Below, in pieces: positions 21,044 to 31,169 of a stretch of 64,000 bases of DNA. The translations under genes and the position numbers were made by a program. The notes under the pieces are model-generated. The model made no database searches and was not told where the DNA came from. It saw nothing but the letters and a program-made list of their open reading frames with translations. The stretch lies in assembly GCF_015082335.1 (NCBI RefSeq), contig NZ_BLRL01000002.1, positions 636,824 through 700,823 of the forward strand. The letters run 5' to 3'. The number at the start of each line of letters is the position of its first letter. Position 1 is the stretch's first letter. Source of the DNA: Moritella sp. F3 (GTDB lineage: Bacteria > Pseudomonadota > Gammaproteobacteria > Enterobacterales > Moritellaceae).

Positions 21044-22144
21044 GTGATGACGGATATGATGAGTATGACGAAAGTGAAAGAGTCGAAAGTAAGTTTAGGG
21101 GATATTTCGGTTAATTTTCTACAACAAATGGACTTAACAAGTCATAAGATCAATGGCAATATGACGTCTATTTTAGCCAAATATAACGTCTCAATCTCCC
21201 AACTAAGTGCCCATAATGGACGTTTATCCATACCCAAATATATGCGTATCGGCTTTGATCTTATCCAACAAACTCAGCGTGATGATCTGGGCTTACTCAT
21301 GGGGGAAAATGTCTGTTTTCAACATTACGGCATGCTAGGGTTTGCAGCTATGTCAGCACCTGACATTGGTACGATGGCACAAGTCCTAGCGCAATATGAG
21401 AGTTTATTAAGTCAAAATGTACGTGGGCACTCCACCTTCTCTCCTGTAGAAGATACCAGTGGAACAGCATCAGATCCGACGCTAAGTTTCTATTCGATAG
21501 CACCATACAATCTCTACAATTGTTTTGTGGTCGATTCAGTATTGGCAAGTTGGTTTACTTTACTCACTACGCGAACAATGCATTTAGCTCAGGCAGTGTA
21601 TCCGGTCAAAGCTGTGCATATTGAATATCCCGAACCGCACAACAGCGAGCGCTATCATGTATTTTTTCAATGTCCGGTTATCTTTAATTCTACATTCAAT
21701 GGGTTAGTATTAAATAGTCAGCATATCGACACGCCGCTGCCAGATGCTTGTATGAGTAGTTATTTACAAGCACAACAATTGTGCCAACATGAGCTAAACC
21801 TGCTGCAACAAAATCAAGATTGGCAGAGTAAAGTTATTGAAAAAGTAAGCCATAACTTAGTAGGAAATATGCCTGACATTAACCAAGTTGCAGCACTACT
21901 GGGCACATCACCATGGACACTAAGAAGACGGCTATACAAAGAAAATACCAACTATCAACGTATCATGGATACGACAAGGCAGGGGCTAGCCTTGAGTTAT
22001 GTTCGTGATACCCAGCTAAGCTTTAGTGAGATCTCGTATTTGCTAGGCTTTGCGACTCCAGCGGCATTCTATAAGGCCTTTCGCCGTTGGACCCAAAGTA
22101 CGCCGAAAAATTATCGTCAAACATTTATAAACAAGCGCGGATAA
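21044..22144 (+). CDS. AraC-family transcriptional regulator
   Basis: The protein of up to 366 residues has an N-terminal ligand-binding domain of the arabinose-binding/OruR-like type. Its C-terminal part is a double helix-turn-helix AraC domain (VAALLGTSPWTLRRRLYKE, then LSFSEISYLLGFATPAAFYKAFRRWTQSTP). It is divergent from fadH across about 156 bp, so control of fadH is a plausible but untested role. The start is unclear: GTG 21044 is followed by ATGs at 21047, 21056, 21059 and 21065, none with a good ribosome-binding site. Its 3' end overlaps the convergent DTW gene by 20 bp. Confidence 0.8.
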   Translation: MMTDMMSMTKVKESKVSLGDISVNFLQQMDLTSHKINGNMTSILAKYNVSISQLSAHNGRLSIPKYMRIGFDLIQQTQRDDLGLLMGENVCFQHYGMLGFAAMSAPDIGTMAQVLAQYESLLSQNVRGHSTFSPVEDTSGTASDPTLSFYSIAPYNLYNCFVVDSVLASWFTLLTTRTMHLAQAVYPVKAVHIEYPEPHNSERYHVFFQCPVIFNSTFNGLVLNSQHIDTPLPDACMSSYLQAQQLCQHELNLLQQNQDWQSKVIEKVSHNLVGNMPDINQVAALLGTSPWTLRRRLYKENTNYQRIMDTTRQGLALSYVRDTQLSFSEISYLLGFATPAAFYKAFRRWTQSTPKNYRQTFINKRG

Positions 22145-22586
22145 ATGCCTTAAATTCGACTTTCAACCGCTCGGCTTCCGCATCACGCTGCTGTAACCGC
22201 AGTAACTCAATCACACACTCGACAGTGCTTAGCCCACCTTCAAGTTGGTTGGCGCGTAAAATAAACTCGGATGCTTGTGGCGCAGTTAGCGTTACCTTAG
22301 GTAAGTCTTTTAAATAGTCACTGCGACTATACATCTTACGCGCTTCTTGCCAGGTACTATCGAGCAACACTAAGCTATCAAAATCACTTATATCATGCTC
22401 GCCTTCCGCACCAGGGGCTAAAATAGCCACACGGCCAGTTTTGATCGCCGCTAATAATTGACTATCAGGTTCTTTCCGACGCCAAGCAACAATACTGGTT
22501 TCATCAGGTAGGAACTGTTGTACTAATTTGCCTGTATTACTGCGGCGTGAGAACTCTCTCTCGTGGGTAACAAGATATATATGCAT
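22125..22586 (-). CDS. DTW-domain protein, probable tRNA-uridine aminocarboxypropyltransferase
   Basis: The 153-residue product carries the DTW signature as LLDSTWQEARKMY, plus HEREFSRRSNTGKL near the N-terminus and LSTVECVIELL near the C-terminus. DTW proteins transfer an aminocarboxypropyl group from SAM to uridine in tRNA (acp3U). It begins directly at the core domain and lacks the cysteine-rich N-terminal segment of longer relatives. It is convergent with the AraC gene and overlaps it by 20 bp. No strong ribosome-binding site is visible. Confidence 0.8.
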   Translation of the reverse strand: MHIYLVTHEREFSRRSNTGKLVQQFLPDETSIVAWRRKEPDSQLLAAIKTGRVAILAPGAEGEHDISDFDSLVLLDSTWQEARKMYSRSDYLKDLPKVTLTAPQASEFILRANQLEGGLSTVECVIELLRLQQRDAEAERLKVEFKAFIRACL

Positions 22587-22702
22587 GAATTTATAACTTC
22601 AGTCGATGAAACAGGATAAATATTAAATAAGAGGTAAAGTAACCGCTACCATTATGCCTTACAGTGGTACTAACTAAGCTGTAAGTATGACGAGGATCTA
22701 CT

Positions 22703-22810
22703 ATGTTCGCATTTAGTAAACACATTTTCAGTAAATTAAACTATATCTTATCACTGTTCTTTCGCCCTAACGAACCTGCTAAAACGAATATGGTCTTTAT
22801 GACGATATAA
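22703..22810 (+). CDS. Possible small protein of 35 residues
   Basis: An ATG at 22703 follows GAGG at 7-nt spacing and opens a 35-residue frame, MFAFSKHIFSKLNYILSLFF followed by RPNEPAKTNMVFMTI. It has a basic amphipathic N-terminus, a hydrophobic middle and no Cys. I do not recognise it. The good ribosome-binding site is the main support. It ends 11 bp before the Fur-box-like site upstream of msrC. Confidence 0.4.
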   Translation: MFAFSKHIFSKLNYILSLFFRPNEPAKTNMVFMTI

Positions 22811-22821
22811 TCATCAGATAA

Positions 22822-22840
22822 GATAAAGGTAATCATTATC
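22822..22840. promoter_or_regulatory. Strong Fur-box match upstream of msrC
   Basis: GATAAAGGTAATCATTATC matches the 19-bp Fur consensus at 17 positions, better than the site at the aerobactin locus. It lies 51 bp upstream of the msrC start codon. Confidence 0.7.
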
Positions 22841-22843
22841 ATC

Positions 22844-22874
22844 GATAAGATGGGTCTTACTCTTTCATCTTATC
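22844..22874 (+). promoter_or_regulatory. Inverted repeat in the predicted msrC leader
   Basis: Perfect 9-bp arms GATAAGATG and CATCTTATC enclose 13 nt and end 9 nt before the AAGGG ribosome-binding site. It could form an mRNA hairpin or be an operator. Confidence 0.45.
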
Positions 22875-22891
22875 TCGTATCAAGGGAATAC

Positions 22892-23353
22892 ATGTCTACA
22901 ATCCAACTTTACCAGCGTCTTGCCCAACAAGCAGACGCTTTAATGGCTGAAGAAAACAATTTAATTGCCAATCTAGCTAACCTCAGTGCTTTATTATTCA
23001 TGGAACTAGAAGATATTAACTGGGCTGGTTTTTATCTCTGCGAGAATGACGAATTGGTATTAGGCCCTTTCCAAGGCCTACCTGCTTGTATTCGCATTCC
23101 TATCGGTAGAGGCGTTTGTGGTACCGCTGCGAGCACATTACAGTCGCAACTGGTCACCGATGTACATGACTTCCCTGGTCACATTGCTTGCGATGCCGCG
23201 AGTAATTCAGAGATCGTCATACCAATCGTGGTGAACAATAAATTAATCGGGGTATTGGATATCGACAGCCCGAGCATTGGCCGTTTCAAACAAGATGATT
23301 TAGACGGCGCTGAATTATTGGTAAGCCAACTCGTGCAGCGTTTAACAGCCTAA
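22892..23353 (+). CDS. msrC: Free methionine-(R)-sulfoxide reductase (GAF domain)
   Basis: The 153-residue product is a single GAF domain of the fRMsr/YebR family, which reduces free methionine-(R)-sulfoxide with thioredoxin electrons. Conserved features are NWAGFYL near the start, GPFQGLPACIRIPIGRGVCGTA with two of the functional cysteines, and the DFPGHIACDA segment with the third. It ends with VLDIDSPSIGRF. ATG 22892 follows AAGGG with 5-nt spacing; a longer frame to 22850 is unlikely. The preceding Fur box suggests iron-linked expression, consistent with an oxidative stress role. Confidence 0.9.
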   Translation: MSTIQLYQRLAQQADALMAEENNLIANLANLSALLFMELEDINWAGFYLCENDELVLGPFQGLPACIRIPIGRGVCGTAASTLQSQLVTDVHDFPGHIACDAASNSEIVIPIVVNNKLIGVLDIDSPSIGRFKQDDLDGAELLVSQLVQRLTA

Positions 23354-23395
23354 GCATTTAGTTATTGAGCAAGCTGTTATAGCACCTCTTAATAA

Positions 23396-23974
23396 CTATA
23401 AGGCCTGTAGCTGCAAAGCGCAGGCCTTTGTGATCATGGCGACTCGACGCCCTAAGTATTTAGCGGTATCCAAATCACTGCGGTGAACTTCCCCTTCCGG
23501 ATTATGCCCAACCACACCTAACTGACAGCCCAGACGATTTAAGCCGACGCTATTATAACCACCTGCAATATCAAGACCGACCCATAACATGCCTTGCTGA
23601 CTGGCTAGCGTTGCCATATATTGAATGGTATTGGCTTGATCACCATTGAGACAACTGCCAACAGTAAAGCCAGCTGAAAATTTATTGCGCCATTGTTGCC
23701 TATCCCAACGCTCACTTGTCGCATCCGCAAATGCTTTAAACTGGCCAGAAACGCCGCCCATATAGGTTGGAGATCCAAAAACGATTGCGTCGGTATTATC
23801 CAGCAAGCACATGAATTCATCATTATCAAAACGGCCTTCAAACATGTCCCAAGGCTGTATTTGGCATTCTATAACCTTCACATCTTCAACCGTACTGATA
23901 CCTGAGATCACTTCACGCGCCAGCGCTTGAGTTGACCCCGACTCCGAAAAATACACAACTGCAACTATGGTCAA
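23396..23974 (-). CDS. Flavodoxin-fold NAD(P)H:quinone oxidoreductase-like protein
   Basis: The 192-residue product has the flavodoxin phosphate loop SESGSTQALA at residues 10-19 and the FMN-contacting FGSPTYMGGVSGQFKAF segment, as in WrbA-like and related flavodoxin-family proteins. Likely FMN-dependent, but its electron donor and target are unknown. Translation appears to start at TTG 23974, 6 nt after AGAGG, since no ATG stands near the conserved VVYFSESGS. The gene is monocistronic and convergent with msrC. Confidence 0.82.
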   Translation of the reverse strand: MTIVAVVYFSESGSTQALAREVISGISTVEDVKVIECQIQPWDMFEGRFDNDEFMCLLDNTDAIVFGSPTYMGGVSGQFKAFADATSERWDRQQWRNKFSAGFTVGSCLNGDQANTIQYMATLASQQGMLWVGLDIAGGYNSVGLNRLGCQLGVVGHNPEGEVHRSDLDTAKYLGRRVAMITKACALQLQAL

Positions 23975-24132
23975 CTAAAACCTCTCACACTATCCATATT
24001 GGTTCATTCACATCCCTATTCATAAGACTCAAATAGTAGCAGTCTTTACATAAAAGTAGATACCTTAACGTAAAGAATATGCCTTAATCATCACTGAAAC
24101 TATACATTCCTTGATTTGTAGGCATAAAAAAA

Positions 24133-24158
24133 GGCCTGTTAAAACAGACCTTTTTATC
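24133..24158 (-). terminator. Intrinsic terminator after der
   Basis: An 8-bp stem with one G-U type mismatch (GGCCTGTT / AACAGACC) is flanked by A-run and T-run, so it may act in both directions. Confidence 0.7.
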
Positions 24159-24175
24159 AATAATAATCGAAACTA

Positions 24176-25645
24176 TTATTTTTTGCTCTTATAATGCGAC
24201 ATCATACGACGACGTTTTTTCTGTTGCGATAATGACAAGTTATTTTTCTTATCTGCAAACGGGTTTTCACCGTCACGGAATTCAACTTTAATCGGCGTAC
24301 CCATGATTTTCAATGAACGACGGAAATAGTTGATCAAGTAACGACGGTACGAATCCGATAATTTAGATACTTGATTACCATGCACAACGATAAGCGGTGG
24401 ATTGTAGCCACCCGCATGCGCGTAACGTAGCTTAACACGACGGCCAGCATGCATTGGCGGTTGATGATCGTCAACAGCCATACGAACGATACGCGTTAGC
24501 ATAGACGTTGATACACGCTTAGTAGATGAATCAAATGCTTCTGTAATTGATTCAAATAGGTTACCAACACCAGTACCGTGTAATGCAGAGATAAAGTGAA
24601 TACGTGCGAAGTCAATAAAGCCTAAGCGACGGTCTAATTCAGATTTGATGCGATCTTTCACATCTGTATCTAAACCATCCCACTTGTTCACTGCAATGAC
24701 AATTGAACGGCCAGAGTTAATCGCAAAACCTAATAATGTTAGATCTTGTGCTGTCACACCAACGCGTGCATCAAATACCATTAATACTACGTTAGCATCA
24801 TCGATTGCTTGTAATGCTTTAACGATTGAGAATTTCTCAACAGCTTCATTAATGTTTTTACGGCGACGTACACCAGCAGTATCGATAAGCATGTAGTTAC
24901 GACCATCACGCTCCATCGGAATGTAGATACTGTCACGCGTCGTACCAGGCATGTCATAAACAACAACACGCTCTTCACCTAAAATACGGTTAACTAGCGT
25001 TGATTTACCCACGTTAGGGCAACCAATCATCGCCAGTTTAATTGGCAAGCTTGCATAATCTTCGTCGCGTTTCTCTTCTTCCTCTTCAGGTAATAATTCA
25101 CCATCAAGGAAAGGGTCTGCGTCAGAGAATTCTTCCTCTTCTTCAGGGTTAGCAACTTCAACGTGTGCTAACGCTTCTTCAATAAGGATGTTAGTACCAC
25201 GTCCTTGCGATGCAGCAATTTGGTAAATATCACCAAGTGCAAGCGCATAGAATTCAGCAACAGCAACATCGCCATCTAGGCCATCTGTTTTATTCGCAAC
25301 AAGGAATACTTTCTTCTGTTGTTTACGTAAATGTTGCGCAATTGCTTGGTCAGCAACAGTTAAGCCTGCACGAGCATCTACTAAAAATAATACGGCATCA
25401 GCTTCTTCAATCGCAAGTAACGACTGATCAGCCATTTTTGCATCAATCCCTTCTTCATCACCATTGATACCGCCAGTATCAACCACAATGAACTCACGAC
25501 CAGCTAAGTTAGCTTGTCCATATTTTCGGTCACGAGTTAACCCAGGGAAATCGGCAACAAGTGCGTCCCGGGTACGAGTTAAGCGGTTGAACAATGTTGA
25601 TTTACCAACATTTGGGCGTCCAACCAATGCAATTACAGGGGTCAT
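24176..25645 (-). CDS. der: Ribosome biogenesis GTPase Der (EngA)
   Basis: The 489-residue product has two tandem GTPase domains. The first has G1 GRPNVGKST near residue 8 and DTGG. The second has GCPNVGKST near residue 217, DTAGVRRR, and NKWD. A C-terminal KH-like domain ends in a lysine-rich tail. Der is essential for 50S maturation. An acidic linker (about residues 170-200) separates the G domains. ATG 25645 follows TGAGG and gives the family start [12 protein letters not shown]; the longer frame to 25663 is unlikely. It lies downstream of bamB, the conserved order. Confidence 0.96.
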   Translation of the reverse strand: MTPVIALVGRPNVGKSTLFNRLTRTRDALVADFPGLTRDRKYGQANLAGREFIVVDTGGINGDEEGIDAKMADQSLLAIEEADAVLFLVDARAGLTVADQAIAQHLRKQQKKVFLVANKTDGLDGDVAVAEFYALALGDIYQIAASQGRGTNILIEEALAHVEVANPEEEEEFSDADPFLDGELLPEEEEEKRDEDYASLPIKLAMIGCPNVGKSTLVNRILGEERVVVYDMPGTTRDSIYIPMERDGRNYMLIDTAGVRRRKNINEAVEKFSIVKALQAIDDANVVLMVFDARVGVTAQDLTLLGFAINSGRSIVIAVNKWDGLDTDVKDRIKSELDRRLGFIDFARIHFISALHGTGVGNLFESITEAFDSSTKRVSTSMLTRIVRMAVDDHQPPMHAGRRVKLRYAHAGGYNPPLIVVHGNQVSKLSDSYRRYLINYFRRSLKIMGTPIKVEFRDGENPFADKKNNLSLSQQKKRRRMMSHYKSKK

Positions 25646-25755
25646 AGTTAACCTCAGCCTCAATACGGCTCTAGTAAAATAAAGTCACTTATTTAAAAGG
25701 ACAAAATGCGCCTCTCGGCGCAATAAATTAGGTTGATGGTATTCTATCTAGTAAG

Positions 25756-26946
25756 TTAAATTGGTTTCTTTATAGCTACCAAATCACCGCTACGGCTTTG
25801 AACATAGAGATATTCATCTGCGTTCAATGCTTTAGAAAATAGTCCATCACTATCAATTAACTGTTGTGCTACTAACTTGCCAGTCTTACGATCTAACCAG
25901 TGTAAGTAGCCTTCCTTGTCGCCGACAACAATATTGTCGCCCGAGACAACCGGTGCTGTTACACCGCGTAATGCTAAACGATTCTGTGACCACAAGGTCA
26001 AACCATTACGACGGTCTATTGCGTGAATACGACCTTCAGTATCGGTTAAAAATAGTTCGAATCCAGCGACGGTAAGATCTTTTACTGACGCGTAAGCGCG
26101 TTTCCAAAGAACTTTACCAGAGCGCAATTCAACAGCCATCAGTTCACCGTTAAACGCAGAAGTGTATACCTCTGTGCCACGTGCGACTGCTTGACCATTC
26201 ACATCAACCAAACGGTCAATATCATTTGCGCCTTTTGGCTTCGCAACATTCACTTCCCAGATCAATCGACCATTAGCAAGAAATACTGCGGCTAGTTTAC
26301 CATCACTGCGACCATAAATCGCTGCTCCATTGGTGGTGATTGGCGAATTATTACCACGTAAGGTCAAAGCTGGTAATTCTGAGCTTTGGATCCAGCGCTG
26401 TTCACCCGTCTGAACATCAAAACCCACTAAGCTACCGCTACTCGTTTGGATGATAACTAAGCCTTCATCCACCACAGGGCTAGCAATCACTTCACCATCA
26501 GTATCAACCTGCCAGATAACCTCGCCAGTATTGTCGTTCAATGCAAATAATACTGCATTTTCACTACCAACAAATACCATGCCATAACCAGCAGCAATGC
26601 CGCCTGACAGTAATGCACCATCACTGTCATCAAAACGGTTAAAGACGGCTTGATCCGCTAAATCTTGTTTCCAAATAACATCACCAGAAATAGGGTCTAA
26701 GGCTTTAACAACACCAGAGCGACTAGCAGCAAAAAGTTGATCATTTGCAAGTAAAGTTCGAGTCTGTGAATAATATTCACCGACACCAGAACCTATGCTT
26801 TTACGCCATTCAACTTCAGGCGTAAATTCAGCTTGGATTTCAGGTAAGGGTGAATACACATCCTCATCATCACTAAATAAAGAGCAACCTTGTAAAAAAA
26901 CTGAAAGAACAGCTGCAGCAGTCAGTGTTCTCAGTTTATTGCTCAT
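25756..26946 (-). CDS. bamB: Outer membrane assembly lipoprotein BamB
   Basis: The 396-residue product starts with a lipoprotein signal (lipobox LQGC near residue 21) and then carries repeated beta-propeller PQQ-like blades. These have W-containing GDVIWK, GEVIWQV, GEQRWIQ and GKVLWKR strands. BamB is a scaffold of the BAM complex that inserts beta-barrel proteins. GGGAGAG precedes ATG 26946. The first 11 bp overlap the yfgM end. Confidence 0.95.
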   Translation of the reverse strand: MSNKLRTLTAAAVLSVFLQGCSLFSDDEDVYSPLPEIQAEFTPEVEWRKSIGSGVGEYYSQTRTLLANDQLFAASRSGVVKALDPISGDVIWKQDLADQAVFNRFDDSDGALLSGGIAAGYGMVFVGSENAVLFALNDNTGEVIWQVDTDGEVIASPVVDEGLVIIQTSSGSLVGFDVQTGEQRWIQSSELPALTLRGNNSPITTNGAAIYGRSDGKLAAVFLANGRLIWEVNVAKPKGANDIDRLVDVNGQAVARGTEVYTSAFNGELMAVELRSGKVLWKRAYASVKDLTVAGFELFLTDTEGRIHAIDRRNGLTLWSQNRLALRGVTAPVVSGDNIVVGDKEGYLHWLDRKTGKLVAQQLIDSDGLFSKALNADEYLYVQSRSGDLVAIKKPI

Positions 26947-27607
26947 TCAACTCTCCCGCGATTGCAGCATCCAGATCATCAGCAACATCAACAACAGCAA
27001 GGTCATCAAGTTTTAATTGTAGTAGTTGTGTATTTGCACCAATACCCGCTAACGCAGTTTCATACGCACTACGCGCCGCATTTAAATCACCTTGCTGCAC
27101 ATAAATATCACCTTGAACTTCTGCTTTTTTACTCGCAAATGTATCTAGTGTTATTTTTTCTAGTGTTGCAAGTGCATCATCAAAGTTAGCTAACTGTGCT
27201 TGAACACGTGCTAAACGCAATTTAGCAATCGGCAAGATACTTGCTTGATTACTGTTTGTCGCTACCCAGCTAAGTTGTGTTTCAGCCTCTGCAAAGTCTT
27301 GTTTTTTCACCGCTTCAGCGGCTAGTTGTAATGCTGTTAATGTTGCATAAGCATTACCACTATTGGCATCGATGAATGTTTGAGTTGTCGCTTTCGCTGC
27401 AAGTCCATTTTCAGATAATTCAGTAACAACAGTATCGTAAGCTGCAGATAGCTCTTCTTGCGATGTTAACTGGCTTGCGTTGTAATAACGGAAACCAACT
27501 AAGCCTGCTAGGCCTAATACAGTGCCAAAAATAACCGCATTACCATTGGATTTCCACCATGATTTCAGCGCTTCAACTTGTTGTTCTTCAGTAGCGTAAC
27601 CTTCCAC
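26936..27607 (-). CDS. yfgM: Ancillary SecYEG translocon subunit YfgM
   Basis: The 223-residue product has a short cytoplasmic N-terminus (EEQQVEALKSWWKSNGN), one transmembrane helix (residues about 23-42) and a periplasmic TPR-like helical domain. YfgM links the Sec translocon to periplasmic chaperones. Translation starts at GTG 27607 after AAGGG. It lies between hisS and bamB as in other gammaproteobacteria. Confidence 0.93.
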   Translation of the reverse strand: MEGYATEEQQVEALKSWWKSNGNAVIFGTVLGLAGLVGFRYYNASQLTSQEELSAAYDTVVTELSENGLAAKATTQTFIDANSGNAYATLTALQLAAEAVKKQDFAEAETQLSWVATNSNQASILPIAKLRLARVQAQLANFDDALATLEKITLDTFASKKAEVQGDIYVQQGDLNAARSAYETALAGIGANTQLLQLKLDDLAVVDVADDLDAAIAGELNEQ

Positions 27608-27661
27608 GTCTCACCCTTAATTGTTTAAACTCGATTAAACAGTATTGCTCATTCTTGGCAT

Positions 27662-28942
27662 TTACTTGCTTAAAAGCGTTGTTAATTTGTTGACTAACTC
27701 TGTGACTGCGATAGTTTGCTGATCTGTTTTACCAGTCAGATCTTTCACCGTTACTTGTTTATTCTCAATTTCGTCACCACCCAAAATAAGTGCTACTTTA
27801 GCGCCATTTTGATCAGCTCGTTTTAGTTGTTTCTTAAAGTTACCGCCGCCGTTATGCATCATCACTTTCGCAGATGGCATTTGATCGCGTAACTGTTCAG
27901 CTAATAACATACCGTGTACATCAGCGCCTTCGCCTAGTGCTGCGATATAAACATCAACAGCGCCAGCGATATCTGCTGTTAGCTCTAATGTTTCTAATAA
28001 TAATACTAAACGTTCGATGCCCAGTGCAAAACCAACAGCAGGTGTCGCTTTGCCACCCAATTGTTCTACTAAACCGTCATAACGCCCACCACCACACACA
28101 GTACCTTGTGCGCCGAGGCTTTCAGTAACCCACTCAAATACAGTGTAGTTATAATAATCAAGACCACGTACTAAACGATCATTAATCTGATATTTAACGC
28201 CAGCGCTATCTAACATCTTACATAGACCATCAAAATGCGCTTTAGTTTCTTCACCGTAGTAATCAGCTAAGCTTGGTGCATCTGTAAGTAGTGCCTGTAC
28301 GTTTGGATTCTTGCTATCTAGTACACGTAATGGATTTGTGTACATACGACGTTGACTTTCTTCATCAAGATCTTCTTTAAAGCCTTCTAAAAACGCAATT
28401 AACGCTTCTTTATGGGCAATACGTTCTTCTGAAGAACCCAGTGAGTTCAGCTGTAATGTCACGTGCTGCTCAATACCAAGTAGTCTCCACAGACGCGCTG
28501 TTAATAAAATAACTTCAGCGTCGGTATCGGCACCTTTCAAACCAAAGATTTCCACACCGAATTGGTGGAATTGACGGTAACGACCTTTTTGTGGGCGTTC
28601 GTGACGGAACATAGGACCTATGTACCACATACGACGCTCTTGGTTATACAACAAACCATTTTGAATACCAGCACGTACTGTTGATGCAGTGCCTTCAGGG
28701 CGTAATGTCAGGCTGTCACCGTTACGGTCATCAAACGTGTACATTTCTTTTTCAACAACGTCTGTTACTTCACCGATCGCGCGCTTAAATAAATGCGTAG
28801 ATTCAACGATTGGCATACGGATTTCAGAGTAGCCATAGGCTGCAACAGTATCACGTAATACTGATTCTACTTTTTGCCATACCGGCGTTTGTTCTGGTAA
28901 GCAATCATTCATGCCACGAATTGCTTGGATTGGTTTAGCCAC
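27662..28942 (-). CDS. hisS: Histidyl-tRNA synthetase
   Basis: The 426-residue class II synthetase shows motif 2 with [20 protein letters not shown], the histidine-binding [13 protein letters not shown] and motif 3 GFALGIERL. The C-terminal anticodon-binding domain is present. It charges tRNA-His. The likely start is GTG 28942, 6 nt after GAGAG, giving [16 protein letters not shown] 28948 is an alternative. It follows ispG, as usual. Confidence 0.95.
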   Translation of the reverse strand: MAKPIQAIRGMNDCLPEQTPVWQKVESVLRDTVAAYGYSEIRMPIVESTHLFKRAIGEVTDVVEKEMYTFDDRNGDSLTLRPEGTASTVRAGIQNGLLYNQERRMWYIGPMFRHERPQKGRYRQFHQFGVEIFGLKGADTDAEVILLTARLWRLLGIEQHVTLQLNSLGSSEERIAHKEALIAFLEGFKEDLDEESQRRMYTNPLRVLDSKNPNVQALLTDAPSLADYYGEETKAHFDGLCKMLDSAGVKYQINDRLVRGLDYYNYTVFEWVTESLGAQGTVCGGGRYDGLVEQLGGKATPAVGFALGIERLVLLLETLELTADIAGAVDVYIAALGEGADVHGMLLAEQLRDQMPSAKVMMHNGGGNFKKQLKRADQNGAKVALILGGDEIENKQVTVKDLTGKTDQQTIAVTELVNKLTTLLSK

Positions 28943-29071
28943 GGTCACTCTCGAAAATTAAAAAAGACATATAACCCCAGATTATAAGGAGTTTCTACGT
29001 CGAGGTAAAATATTCAAAGGTGTTAGTCGGATATTTATCCTCATTTCAACACCTTTACGGTAAAATTACGC

Positions 29072-30184
29072 TTAAGCGTCAGTTACGATGATATTTTCAG
29101 GGTCCATCATCGCTGCTTTTGCACGAATTTTAGCCTCTAACTGATCTATCATGTCATTATTATCAAAACGTTCTTTCTGACGTTTGCCATCCAGGTAATA
29201 GCCACTCTTATTACTACCGCCCGTCACGCCAATTTGCGCAGCTTCCGCTTCGCCTGGACCATTTACAACACAACCGATGATAGACACATCCATTGGTATA
29301 ATAATGTCTTCTAAACGCTCTTCTAACGCGTTGACTGTACTGATCACATCAAATTCTTGACGTGAGCATGTTGGGCAAGCAATAAAGTTAATACCACGGC
29401 TACGAATACGTAATGATTTTAAAATATCAAAACCAACACGCACTTCTTCAACGGGATCTGCCGCCAATGAAATACGCAATGTGTCACCGATACCTTCAGC
29501 AAGTAACATACCTAAACCAACAGATGATTTAACGGCACCACTTCTGAAACCACCCGCTTCCGTAATACCTAAATGCAACGGCTGTTCAATCTGCTTAGCT
29601 AATTGACGATACGATTCAACCGCTAGAAATACATCCGATGCTTTTACGCTGACTTTGAATTGGTCGAAGTTCAGACGCTGTAAAATATCAACATGACGCA
29701 TTGCCGATTCGACAAGTGCTGCCGGTGTTGGTTCACCGTATTTCTCTTGGATTTCACGCTCTAATGAACCACCGTTCACACCGATACGGATCGGAATATT
29801 CATGTCTTTTGCGCAATCAACCACTGAACGAATACGGCTTTCATTACCGATATTACCAGGGTTGATACGTAAGCAGTCCACACCGTACTCTGCCACTTTA
29901 AGGGCGATACGGTAATCAAAATGGATATCAGCAACCAGGGGGACATCGACTTGCTGTTTAATTAGTTTGAATGCTTCTGCCGCATCCATTGTCGGTACAG
30001 AGACACGGACAATATCAGCACCTACAGCTTCTAATGCTTTAATCTGTGCAACGGTTGCTGCAACATCCGTCGTCAAGGTATTTGTCATCGACTGTACTGC
30101 AATCGGGGCATTGCCACCGACAGGTACATTACCAACCATGATCTGTTTTGATTGGCGGCGAATAATTGGACTTTCCTGATGCAT
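29072..30184 (-). CDS. ispG: 4-hydroxy-3-methylbut-2-en-1-yl diphosphate synthase (flavodoxin)
   Basis: The 370-residue product has the TIM-barrel start ([15 protein letters not shown]) and the 4Fe-4S ligands in [13 protein letters not shown] and [12 protein letters not shown]. It converts MEcPP to HMBPP in the MEP isoprenoid pathway. The gene is 16 bp after rodZ in the housekeeping block. Its ribosome-binding site is weak (GAG 10 nt before ATG). Confidence 0.96.
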   Translation of the reverse strand: MHQESPIIRRQSKQIMVGNVPVGGNAPIAVQSMTNTLTTDVAATVAQIKALEAVGADIVRVSVPTMDAAEAFKLIKQQVDVPLVADIHFDYRIALKVAEYGVDCLRINPGNIGNESRIRSVVDCAKDMNIPIRIGVNGGSLEREIQEKYGEPTPAALVESAMRHVDILQRLNFDQFKVSVKASDVFLAVESYRQLAKQIEQPLHLGITEAGGFRSGAVKSSVGLGMLLAEGIGDTLRISLAADPVEEVRVGFDILKSLRIRSRGINFIACPTCSRQEFDVISTVNALEERLEDIIIPMDVSIIGCVVNGPGEAEAAQIGVTGGSNKSGYYLDGKRQKERFDNNDMIDQLEAKIRAKAAMMDPENIIVTDA

Positions 30185-30200
30185 ATTTATAACTCGTTAA

Positions 30201-31169
30201 TTAAGCTTTAAAAGGTAATTTAAATTTAGCAAGACGACCTTGTTTAAAGGTTGATAAATCCACGGGATCACCGGCATAACTCAATGTTACTTGCTCTGGT
30301 GCGCCGAGTTTGATTGATAGTGGTGCTAAACCTTGTAATTCAATTGTCTGACCGGCTTTTCTTACACCTGTCGATAATGTTTTACCGTTACTGTCTTTTA
30401 TTTGGATCCAACAATCACCCGCAAATGTCAGTACCAGCGAAGGTTCAATCACCACGGACTTAGTATCTACCACCTTAGTCACTGTATTGCTAGCAACAGG
30501 AGCTACTGCTGGTTGCTTTACAGCAATCGTTTGTGCTTGGACTGCTGACGGGCTTGCTATAGTCGTAGTCGCTGTTTGCTCAGGCGCCGTAATAGCAGGG
30601 ATCACTTCGTCATTCGCCATATCTTCATTCGTCACCTCGTCATTTTCGAGTGCAATTTCAGGTGCAGTGACAACGATTTCAGGTACTACGGCAAGTTCAA
30701 CAACAGGCGTTGCGTTAGATTCTGGCACGACAATCTCAATGTCATTACCACGTAATCCCCAAATTAAAAAGACAATCAGCATAAAACCAATAATACCGTA
30801 GCTGACCAGCATTAGACGATTATCATTCGCTTCTAATTTAGTTCGACGAGAAAAGCTTTGTAGTTCAGCTTTATCTTCACATGCGGCGTTTTGGCTATCG
30901 TAAGCACAAAGCACATCATCTTCAGCAATATTTAAATAGCGGGCATAACAGCGGATGTAACCACGCATGAAGGTTTGGGAAATATCTTTATCAATAACAC
31001 TTTCTTCAATGTTGTTAATAACAGATTTTTTTAAATTAATATTGTCACTGACTTGCTGCACGCTGATATCTAACGCAATACGCGCATCTCGCAATATCTG
31101 ACCAGCAGTTATCACATCAATATCATCTTGCTTCTCAGCTTCTTTTGAAGTTTCTAAATCAATAGTCAT
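30201..31169 (-). CDS. rodZ: Cytoskeleton protein RodZ
   Basis: The 322-residue protein has an N-terminal helix-turn-helix of the XRE type (residues about 20-90, including GYIRCYARYLNI). One transmembrane helix follows near residues 120-138, then a low-complexity Thr/Ala/Val-rich periplasmic linker and a C-terminal beta domain (SLVLTFAGDCWIQIKDSNGK). RodZ ties MreB filaments to the envelope and supports rod shape. Its first 11 bp overlap pilW. Confidence 0.93.
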   Translation of the reverse strand: MTIDLETSKEAEKQDDIDVITAGQILRDARIALDISVQQVSDNINLKKSVINNIEESVIDKDISQTFMRGYIRCYARYLNIAEDDVLCAYDSQNAACEDKAELQSFSRRTKLEANDNRLMLVSYGIIGFMLIVFLIWGLRGNDIEIVVPESNATPVVELAVVPEIVVTAPEIALENDEVTNEDMANDEVIPAITAPEQTATTTIASPSAVQAQTIAVKQPAVAPVASNTVTKVVDTKSVVIEPSLVLTFAGDCWIQIKDSNGKTLSTGVRKAGQTIELQGLAPLSIKLGAPEQVTLSYAGDPVDLSTFKQGRLAKFKLPFKA

